Positions 1-4,644 of a stretch of DNA of 6,605 bases are shown one piece after another; positions within the stretch are counted from its first letter, which is position 1; every line of letters begins with the position of its first letter. The position numbers were made by a program, and so were the translations under genes. Source of the DNA: CAYWNA01 sp964459305 (GTDB lineage Bacteria > Planctomycetota > Planctomycetia > Pirellulales > Pirellulaceae); NCBI GenBank assembly GCA_964459305.1, contig CAYWNA010000429.1, positions 1-6,605 of the forward strand. The letters run 5' to 3'. Below the pieces are notes generated by a model. The model saw only the letters and a program-made list of their open reading frames with translations. It made no database searches and was not told the origin of the DNA.

Positions 1-1022
1 TACCCGTTCCAGTCGATCGCCGCCGTCGGGCCGTAGTCGAACCGCAGCAGCTTGCTGCCTCGGCCTGTGTGCGTCCAGGGCCCGATGACGATTCTCGGAC
101 GTTGGGCCTCGGGCGTGCCGCCGTACTGCTTCATGCCGATGTAGTTCATCGGCGTGCCGGGGAAGTCGGCGTCGAACCAGCCGGAGATCGCCAGCGAGGG
201 CACTTTGACCCTCGCGTAGTCCTCCTTGGTTTGGTAGGCGATGGCTTGCCAGTACGGCGCGGTCGATAGGTTCTCGCGTATCCAGGTCTCGAACCAGGGA
301 GTGCTCTTCACGTTGCGGTGCTTGTTCAGGTCGATATACGGGGTATGCATGCAGTCCTCGGACCGTCTGCTGGAAAAGCCGCCGTAAGCGCCCGGGGCCA
401 CCCGCGTTGCCGTGCGGCCCGAGTTGCACGCCGCCCAGTCCAACATGCAGCCAAACAGGATGCCCTCTTGATAAGGCAGGTTGCGGAACTGGTCGGGCGG
501 AGCAACCTCGGGCACCATACAAAGCAGCGAGGGCGGCGTTTGGGTGGCCGTCCACCATTGGGCCCAGCCCATGTACGAAAGCCCCCAGGTGCCGACCTTG
601 CCAGTGGACCAAGGCTGCCGCGCGAGCCACTCAACCAAATCGTAACCGTCGGTCTTGTGCTTCGGGTCGAAGGGGTCCCAGTCGCCCTCCGACTCGTAGC
701 GGCCACGCACGTCGGCGTTCACCACGGCGTAACCCCGAGGGGCCAGCCATCGGGCCCGACTGGCGCCGCCGTTTTTATTGTAGGGGATCTGGCTGAGTAC
801 GACCGGGAACCGGCCCTCGCCCTCCGGCCGGAAGATGTCGACGGCCAGCTTCACGCCGTCGCGCATGGGCACCATCTGGTTGCGGAACTCGACCAGATCA
901 TGCTCGGCGGCCGAGTACTCGCCCGGATCGGGTTGCTGGGCGTTCACACACGACCGGGAACTCGCGCCCGGCGTAATCGCCCATATCAACGCCAGTAGGG
1001 TAACGACGAATCGCAGTTTCAT
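1..1022 (-). CDS. CocE/NonD family secreted hydrolase (X-Pro dipeptidyl-peptidase S15-like), C-terminus outside window
   Basis: This is an open frame of 340 codons that runs off the window edge. The start is the ATG at 1022, with a textbook AGGAGG at 1030-1035, 7 bases upstream. Residues 1-28 look like a Sec signal peptide (MKLR, hydrophobic stretch, then VNAQQ), so the enzyme is probably exported. The alpha/beta-hydrolase domain begins near residue 42, with the family opening 'PMRDGVKLAVDIFRP' at 52-66. The nucleophile is Ser149 in G-L-S-Y-M-G, the acid is Asp284 in GWFD, and the base is His318 in GPWTHTG. Tyr81 in 'IPYNK' matches the oxyanion tyrosine of cocaine esterase. Family members cleave esters, beta-lactam side chains or X-Pro peptides, and the substrate cannot be read from the sequence. 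The usual C-terminal jelly-roll domain would lie beyond position 1. No promoter is evident upstream and no adjacent gene is co-oriented closely enough to form an operon. Confidence 0.93.
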   Translation of the reverse strand, partial: MKLRFVVTLLALIWAITPGASSRSCVNAQQPDPGEYSAAEHDLVEFRNQMVPMRDGVKLAVDIFRPEGEGRFPVVLSQIPYNKNGGASRARWLAPRGYAVVNADVRGRYESEGDWDPFDPKHKTDGYDLVEWLARQPWSTGKVGTWGLSYMGWAQWWTATQTPPSLLCMVPEVAPPDQFRNLPYQEGILFGCMLDWAACNSGRTATRVAPGAYGGFSSRRSEDCMHTPYIDLNKHRNVKSTPWFETWIRENLSTAPYWQAIAYQTKEDYARVKVPSLAISGWFDADFPGTPMNYIGMKQYGGTPEAQRPRIVIGPWTHTGRGSKLLRFDYGPTAAIDWNG

Positions 1023-1501
1023 GATGGGGCCTCCTGTGACGGATGATACGTGCTGCCTTGATCGTAACTTTGCGAGATGCTAGTAGGTGTAGGATAGGCC
1101 AGAGCGAGCCATTGGCAGTCGGCATCTTCTGGACGGACGATTGGCCAGCGTCCACAGACGTCGACTCACCAATCTGCCAGCGGCGGCCCACCAGAATACG
1201 CCTTCCAACCGGCGGACCTCGCATCGCGCGGACCGCGCGACCAGCGGTGGCAGAACGGTCCGGCACGATGGGGGCGTAACGGCATTGGTAAACGCATTCC
1301 GGTGGGCCGCCGCTAGTAATATGCCGATGTCGCGTCTTTTCCGCACCGCAGAGTCTCATCAGCGATTCACCGCACACGACCCTGGTCCGCTTTTGCCCAC
1401 CCTACAACCTCTCTACAGATGAGTCAAGTTTGCCCAATACGCGCACGTAACGGACCCAACACGATGGAGCAATGGATTGATGATTTGCGAAGTGGGAGTG
1501 A
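1023..1501. other. Non-coding gap upstream of the CocE-like gene
   Basis: I see no convincing gene in this 479-base stretch. Reading frames on both strands are open because of high GC, but they lack ribosome binding sites and recognisable motifs. It contains the Shine-Dalgarno sequence of the CocE-like gene (1030-1035) and one perfect GC-rich palindrome (1224-1240). Weak TATCCT- or TACTAG-like hexamers near 1080-1100 on the minus strand could be -10 elements for that gene, but no matching -35 box is visible. Confidence 0.5.
1224..1240. repeat. Perfect 17-bp GC-rich palindrome
   Basis: The arms tcgcgcgg (1224-1231) and ccgcgcga (1233-1240) are exact reverse complements around a single central a. 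With a one-base centre it cannot form an RNA hairpin of the full arm length, so if functional it would more likely act as a dimer-protein binding site on DNA. It lies about 200 bases upstream of the CocE-like start. In GC-rich DNA such a palindrome can arise by chance. Confidence 0.4.
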
Positions 1502-1631
1502 AGTAGGCGTCTCTGGAGACTCGGTCCATCGTCGAAGGTCGGTTGAGCCAAAAAGAGTCTCTTTCCTGTGGGCCGGCGGGAGCGGGGGTAGAGATGAACT
1601 CCGTCGAGCCCTCGGGCCGGATCCGCTCGCC
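1502..1631 (-). pseudogene. Relic of a second beta-lactamase-like serine hydrolase (C-terminal fragment)
   Basis: This block aligns with 4806-4941 in the intact hydrolase gene (its residues about 406-451). On the minus strand it encodes GERIRPEG, then TEFISTPAPA, then FWLNRPSTMD and a final DAY. About 31 of its 43 residues match the intact protein. The length difference of 6 bases is exactly two codons, placed between the APA and FWLN motifs, so the copies diverged while the frame was still under selection. Similarity stops abruptly at both ends. No SxxK nucleophile motif, YxN motif or gene start is recognisable in the surrounding sequence. The frame stays open from 1802 to 1413, but the flanking residues look random. 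It is best read as the remnant of a decayed or partly deleted paralogue on the same strand. A recombined fragment of the neighbouring gene is less likely, given the divergence. Confidence 0.85.
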
Positions 1632-1717
1632 CAGCACTTCGCGCGCTGGTTGCCGCTGAACGTCTGCTCCTGCCAGAACTTCTGACCTGACGACTGTTGC
1701 TCCGGCCGCCAGCCAGC

Positions 1718-1736
1718 CGCGGCACCCGGCGCCGCG
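1718..1736. repeat. Small GC-rich stem-loop
   Basis: The arms cgcggc (1718-1723) and gccgcg (1731-1736) pair perfectly around a 7-base loop. It sits 4 bases beyond the larger stem-loop at 1741-1794, so a minus-strand transcript leaving the sigma-factor operon would meet two hairpins in succession. Confidence 0.4.
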
Positions 1737-1740
1737 CAGA

Positions 1741-1794
1741 TGTCGCCGACCGCCGGGCCATGCAGAGTTGCCATTTCCCGGCGGTCGATCGACA
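1741..1794 (-). terminator. Strong stem-loop after the sigma-factor operon, probable transcription end or 3' stabiliser
   Basis: The arms 1741-1757 and 1777-1794 form 16 base pairs: an 11-bp core (cgaccgccggg with cccggcggtcg) and a further 5 bp (tgtcg with cgaca), separated by a c/at bulge, around a 19-base loop. On the minus strand the structure begins 29 bases past the stop codon of the tandem-repeat secreted protein, where a terminator would be expected. No T-run follows, so it is not a classical intrinsic terminator. It may work with Rho, block exonucleases, or be an unrelated interspersed palindrome. Confidence 0.5.
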
Positions 1795-1823
1795 GGCTGC
1801 AAACCTAGACCCTGGTGCTGAGT

Positions 1824-2549
1824 CTACGGCGCTCGTTTTCCGGAAAACTCGAAGCTGCCGGTTTCGCCTTCCATGTTGAATTCGGCATTGCCTTTGACGG
1901 TGTCACCGTCCACGGTACCCCGGAATCTTACATTGACTTTCTTGGATTCGGCCGATTCCGCAGAGATCGTCATCTCGACCAGGTCGCCATCGACGCTGAA
2001 CTTCGACGCAGGCAGTTCATGATCTTTGCCACTGTACCAAGCGTACAGTTCGCCGTCCTGCGAGATGACCGTGATCGAAGGCGAATGCCGCTCGTCGTCG
2101 GGCGTGACGAAACTGAGATTCCAGGTCTCAACTTCGTCGAACGAAGACAGAGATGCGCGTTGGCCGGTGAAGTTCCAGCTTCCGGTCTCCCCGTCTTCGC
2201 TCTTGTATCTCCCGGTCCCTTCACATTGATTTTCGGCCGTCAGCTCTGCCTCAAGCGTGACGGTTACGTTGGGTTGTTCCTGCGGTTTGATCGTTCCTGC
2301 CAAAATGTCATCTTTGAGTTGAACGTCCGTGAACGGCTCAAGCTGATCGTCACTGACATGCCACGCAGCATACCTCGTGTATTGGCGTCCAACGAGCACG
2401 ACAGGCGTGCGTTCGACGCCGTCGGGCGTCGTGAATTCGAGCTTCCAGGCTCCCAGCATTTGCTTGTCAACATCCGTTGAATCTGCCATCACGGTCATGG
2501 CAGGCAACACGACGCAGGCGAGAGCGGTGGTCAGTACAATTCGTTTCAT
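1824..2549 (-). CDS. Secreted hypothetical protein with two tandem beta-rich domains
   Basis: The product is 241 residues from the ATG at 2549. An in-frame ATG at 2558 abuts the Shine-Dalgarno sequence (AGGAG, 2559-2563) with no spacer, whereas 2549 has a normal 9-base spacer. Residues 1-22 form a signal peptide (MKR, hydrophobic core, then VMA before DST), so the protein is exported. The mature part is an internal duplication. Repeat 1 (about 33-131) opens with AWKLEFTTPDG and ends in TGSWNFTGQR; repeat 2 (about 142-239) opens with TWNLSFVTPDD and ends in TGSFEFSGKR. Each half is rich in alternating beta-strand sequence with the ending GxxxxGxaxF..GetGsxxFsGkR. This resembles small lipocalin-like barrels, but the fold is inference and I do not recognise a named family. 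It begins 56 bases after the anti-sigma-like gene on the same strand, so it is probably the last gene of that operon and may be a secreted effector or a ligand of the sensor. Confidence 0.85.
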   Translation of the reverse strand: MKRIVLTTALACVVLPAMTVMADSTDVDKQMLGAWKLEFTTPDGVERTPVVLVGRQYTRYAAWHVSDDQLEPFTDVQLKDDILAGTIKPQEQPNVTVTLEAELTAENQCEGTGRYKSEDGETGSWNFTGQRASLSSFDEVETWNLSFVTPDDERHSPSITVISQDGELYAWYSGKDHELPASKFSVDGDLVEMTISAESAESKKVNVRFRGTVDGDTVKGNAEFNMEGETGSFEFSGKRAP

Positions 2550-2558
2550 TCGCGGCAT

Positions 2559-2563
2559 CTCCT
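2559..2563 (-). promoter_or_regulatory. Ribosome binding site that selects the start at 2549
   Basis: AGGAG on the minus strand touches the upstream in-frame ATG (2558) but lies 9 bases from the ATG at 2549. Initiation at 2549 also gives a cleaner signal peptide beginning MKRIV. Confidence 0.8.
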
Positions 2564-2605
2564 GTTAAATAGGGGTACAGAAAGGGTTTGGGCGTGACAC
2601 GTAGG

Positions 2606-3604
2606 TCACGATCCCGATGGAATACGGCGTACCGTTGGTTCGCCGTCGCAATGTGCCTCGTAGCAGTACCAGTCTGCTGCAACCGTCTCGTACGGCGCGA
2701 GCGCCAGAATGATGGCGTTGCCACGGCCCCAGCTGAGTTCGGCGCGTTGGATGATTCGCGAATCGATGTCCGACCACAAGCGAATTTGCGCGGGAAGCTC
2801 CGTACTTGCACTTTGGCGCCGGCCAACCAACAAATCTACCGTGCGATCTTCGAGCTGACCACGGCTCAGCGTAACGTCGTAGTCATGCTCCATCAGCTCG
2901 GCGACGGAAGCGAGTTGCACCAGGGGGACGTGACGTGACTCAATCGACAGCTCCTGCATGACGCGAAGCCCGATCTCGCGGGGAACCGATCGAGCGTCGA
3001 TCCAATGGAAGTCGCCGGAAAGAGTCACTTGTTGGTTGGGAGCAACAAGCCAGAATTCATCGTCGTTTCGACCCAGTACCACGTCCCCGCAGGTAATGAC
3101 AAATCCACTCCGGCCGCGCAAGTAGAGCCTGCCATGTGGCAGTCCGTGATCGCTGCCGGCCGAAAGCACACGTCGGATCGTGTAGATCCGGTCCGTTTCC
3201 TCTGAGGACACTTTGTTCACGGCCTGCAACACTTCGCTGGCGAGCGAACTGTGTGCAGACTGCATCCAGGGTAACGTGACGGCGATCACGACACAGGCGG
3301 CCACCGCAACGTACGACGACCATCGCACGAGTCGAACACGTGGCCGAAGGGGCGGTTCAGAGTCGTGGATGGTATCCATGACCCTTCGAATCCGATTCTC
3401 TCGCTTTGTGGCGGCTCCGTCCGACATGCCAGCCAGCAGTGCATCCAGAAGCAGCACGTCCGCGATGTAGTGCTGGGTCGCGTCTCCTTCCGACGCCGGT
3501 GAACTCGACGCGTCAATCGGCTCCACACCAGCGTCGTCGTCGCCGCCGTCGATCCAGGCAGTGCACTGCCGATCGGCATCATCTTTCCAGGATAGCTGAC
3601 TCAT
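2606..3604 (-). CDS. Probable anti-sigma factor: single-span membrane protein with a large extracytoplasmic domain
   Basis: The product is 332 residues. Its ATG (3602-3604) overlaps the sigma-factor stop codon as ATGA, the usual arrangement for a translationally coupled sigma/anti-sigma pair, and no good Shine-Dalgarno sequence precedes it. Residues 1-94 are hydrophilic and cytoplasmic, with a helical stretch at 46-80 (YIADVLLLDALLAGMSD...RRVMDTI) that could bind the sigma factor. Residues 95-115 form one transmembrane helix (WSSYVAVAACVVIAVTLPWMQ) preceded by a basic RPRVRLVR, predicting N-in topology. Residues 116-332 would lie outside the membrane and end in ADWYCYEAH...RRIPSGS. This part is beta-rich and resembles the RseB/LolA-like sensor domains attached to planctomycete anti-sigma proteins, but the assignment is inference. 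The zinc anti-sigma motif HxxxCxxC is absent. A sensor role follows from gene order and topology, not from a recognised catalytic motif. Confidence 0.85.
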   Translation of the reverse strand: MSQLSWKDDADRQCTAWIDGGDDDAGVEPIDASSSPASEGDATQHYIADVLLLDALLAGMSDGAATKRENRIRRVMDTIHDSEPPLRPRVRLVRWSSYVAVAACVVIAVTLPWMQSAHSSLASEVLQAVNKVSSEETDRIYTIRRVLSAGSDHGLPHGRLYLRGRSGFVITCGDVVLGRNDDEFWLVAPNQQVTLSGDFHWIDARSVPREIGLRVMQELSIESRHVPLVQLASVAELMEHDYDVTLSRGQLEDRTVDLLVGRRQSASTELPAQIRLWSDIDSRIIQRAELSWGRGNAIILALAPYETVAADWYCYEAHCDGEPTVRRIPSGS

Positions 3605-4131
3605 GATGACAACCCCGCGGGGCCAAGTTTCCTCTGCATACAGTTCAAAACCATCGCTCGGGCGCGCTCCAATCGCTTTCTCACGGCGACCGAACTGAGC
3701 CCAAGGGCACTGGAAACCTGTCGAACCGCTTGCTGCTGAAAGTAACGCAACGCGACCGCGGTGCGGTAGTGTTCAGGTAACGCCCGTACGCATTCTTGCA
3801 GGAGATCGAGTTTGTCCTGCCACGTGTCGCCGCCGCCGGCAGCAAGTTGTGTGAGTCGCGACTCCAATTGATCCAGCATGGCCGGAGTACACCGGCGCTG
3901 GCTCTCTTTGCGACGGTGCGCCAGTAGCAGCTTTCTCGCGATTCCACGCAACCAGGGGCCGAAGGGACGGGTATGGTCAAAGTCATCAAGACGCTGCCAA
4001 GCCACGACCATTGTCTCTTGGAACAAATCGTCCACGTCCGAATTATCTCCCAGCGCCGACCTCAGGTAGACGGTCAACATGTCGGCATGCTCGCGAACAA
4101 GCGCCTCAAATAGTTTCTTTGCATCAGGCAT
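3601..4131 (-). CDS. RNA polymerase sigma factor, ECF (sigma-70 group 4) subfamily
   Basis: The product is 176 residues, normal for an ECF sigma factor with only regions 2 and 4. Region 2 covers about 5-75, with the core-binding and -10 recognition segment DVDDLFQETMVVAWQRLDDF at 32-51, followed by GPWLRGIARKLLLAHRRK at 58-75. A linker of about 30 residues leads to region 4 at about 106-160: ALPEHYRTAVALRYFQQ, then a helix-turn-helix ending in SSVAVRKRLERAR (146-158) for -35 recognition. The start is the ATG at 4131, with GAGGAG at 4138-4143 leaving 6 bases. An out-of-frame ATG at 4135 opens only a three-codon frame. The gene heads a probable operon with the overlapping membrane protein and the tandem-repeat secreted protein. 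An inverted repeat just upstream (4158-4182) suggests autoregulation. Such factors redirect RNA polymerase in response to envelope or environmental signals; the signal here is unknown. Confidence 0.96.
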   Translation of the reverse strand: MPDAKKLFEALVREHADMLTVYLRSALGDNSDVDDLFQETMVVAWQRLDDFDHTRPFGPWLRGIARKLLLAHRRKESQRRCTPAMLDQLESRLTQLAAGGGDTWQDKLDLLQECVRALPEHYRTAVALRYFQQQAVRQVSSALGLSSVAVRKRLERARAMVLNCMQRKLGPAGLSS

Positions 4132-4137
4132 TCATTT

Positions 4138-4143
4138 CTCCTC
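4138..4143 (-). promoter_or_regulatory. Ribosome binding site of the ECF sigma gene
   Basis: GAGGAG on the minus strand lies 6 bases from the ATG at 4131 and 2 bases from the out-of-frame ATG at 4135. The closer ATG gives a frame that stops after three codons, so 4131 is the productive start. The overlap could slightly reduce expression. Confidence 0.75.
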
Positions 4144-4157
4144 GAACTATTTCATAT

Positions 4158-4182
4158 TGTCACCAGATGCCAACATGTGACA
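4158..4182 (-). promoter_or_regulatory. TGTCAC-N13-GTGACA symmetric site, candidate operator or autoregulated ECF promoter
   Basis: The arms tgtcac (4158-4163) and gtgaca (4177-4182) are perfect inverted repeats with a 13-base spacer. The site ends 26 bases upstream of the sigma start and a few bases from its ribosome binding site. On the minus strand the distal arm reads TGTCACA, like the -35 element described for ECF41 promoters. I see no CGTC -10 element at the expected distance, so the match is only partial. The symmetry fits binding by a dimer equally well. No second copy occurs upstream of the other genes in this window. Confidence 0.5.
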
Positions 4183-4229
4183 GCATTTTGAAGAAAATTC
4201 TGATTCATGCTACCGCGAAGCGAAAATCC

Positions 4230-4246
4230 ATTGGACCATATCCAAT
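4230..4246. repeat. Small stem-loop upstream of the sigma operon
   Basis: attgga (4230-4235) pairs perfectly with tccaat (4241-4246) around a 5-base loop. It lies between the long inverted repeat (4275-4407) and the symmetric site at 4158-4182. Two copies of gcgaagc flank it loosely. A function is not evident. Confidence 0.35.
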
Positions 4247-4263
4247 TGCGAAGCAGCGAACGC

Positions 4264-4278
4264 AGGCCCATCGGGCCT
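4264..4278. repeat. Triloop hairpin, aggccc/gggcct
   Basis: aggccc (4264-4269) pairs with gggcct (4273-4278) around atc. It overlaps the outer arm of the long inverted repeat by four bases, so the two structures compete. The form (a GC-rich stem closing a three-base loop) is the same as at 6411-6423 and 6459-6471. Confidence 0.4.
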
Positions 4279-4407
4279 CGATCATAACTCCGGCAATTTC
4301 CAGCAGTGATAGCATAATAACCCCATGCGTAAGCGAGGAACGAGTATCGACTTGCAACACTTCCTCGCTTACGCGTCGGGTTACTGTGCCGGAGATATGA
4401 TCAAGGC
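4275..4407. repeat. 133-bp imperfect inverted-repeat element (MITE/REP-like)
   Basis: This is a long palindrome in two parts. The outer arms 4275-4295 and 4387-4407 match at 19 of 21 positions, including ctccggca/tgccggag. The inner arms 4319-4340 and 4361-4382 match at 20 of 22, with a perfect 14-bp core gcgtaagcgaggaa/ttcctcgcttacgc around a 20-base loop. Between outer and inner stems the left side has 23 bases and the right side only 4, so one arm gained or lost about 19 bases. Spurious translations in both directions give RVSEE...SLTHG or SLTRRV strings, which I recall from interspersed repeats in planctomycete genomes. It sits in the gap between the serine hydrolase stop and the sigma-operon promoter and could end or insulate transcription. 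I see no transposase and no clear target duplication. Confidence 0.8.
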
Positions 4408-4644
4408 AGGCCAATCGATTCACCGATTCGGTTCGCCTGCCCGTCGAGCAGCGACAGAGAACGTCGATCGCCCGTTGGCACACTGGACATTTCCGTAGGC
4501 GCAATCCGGCGGTCACCGTCGTGATGAGGGCGAACCGCCAGCGCGCAGATACCTCAGCGTCTGATTGAGCGGACGCCTGTGCAACCGGCAGAGCATGCAC
4601 GGCGCCCGACGAGTTGGAGCCTTGCCGCCGCTGTGGACGTCATG
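4408..4644. other. Non-coding gap downstream of the serine hydrolase
   Basis: I see no gene or clear signal here. A minus-strand frame starting with GTG at 4600 includes the string CPVCQRA, but it has no ribosome binding site and runs straight through the long inverted repeat, so I do not call it. No T-tailed hairpin follows the hydrolase stop at 4645. Confidence 0.5.

Noticed and set aside
318..998. 226-residue plus-strand open frame opposite the CocE-like gene
   Set aside because: It mirrors the coding frame with the Ser-Asp-His triad on the minus strand and has no independent support.
898..1377. 159-residue minus-strand frame overlapping the CocE-like start
   Set aside because: It is out of frame with the CocE-like gene, has no ribosome binding site and shows no recognisable motif.
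1815..2480. 221-residue plus-strand open frame opposite the secreted tandem-domain protein
   Set aside because: The minus frame has a signal peptide, internal duplication and ribosome binding site; the plus frame has none of these.
4205..4600. Minus-strand frame of 131 codons with a CPVCQRA zinc-ribbon-like string
   Set aside because: It starts with GTG without a ribosome binding site and reads through the 133-bp inverted repeat, a common way for spurious proteins to appear in planctomycete annotation.
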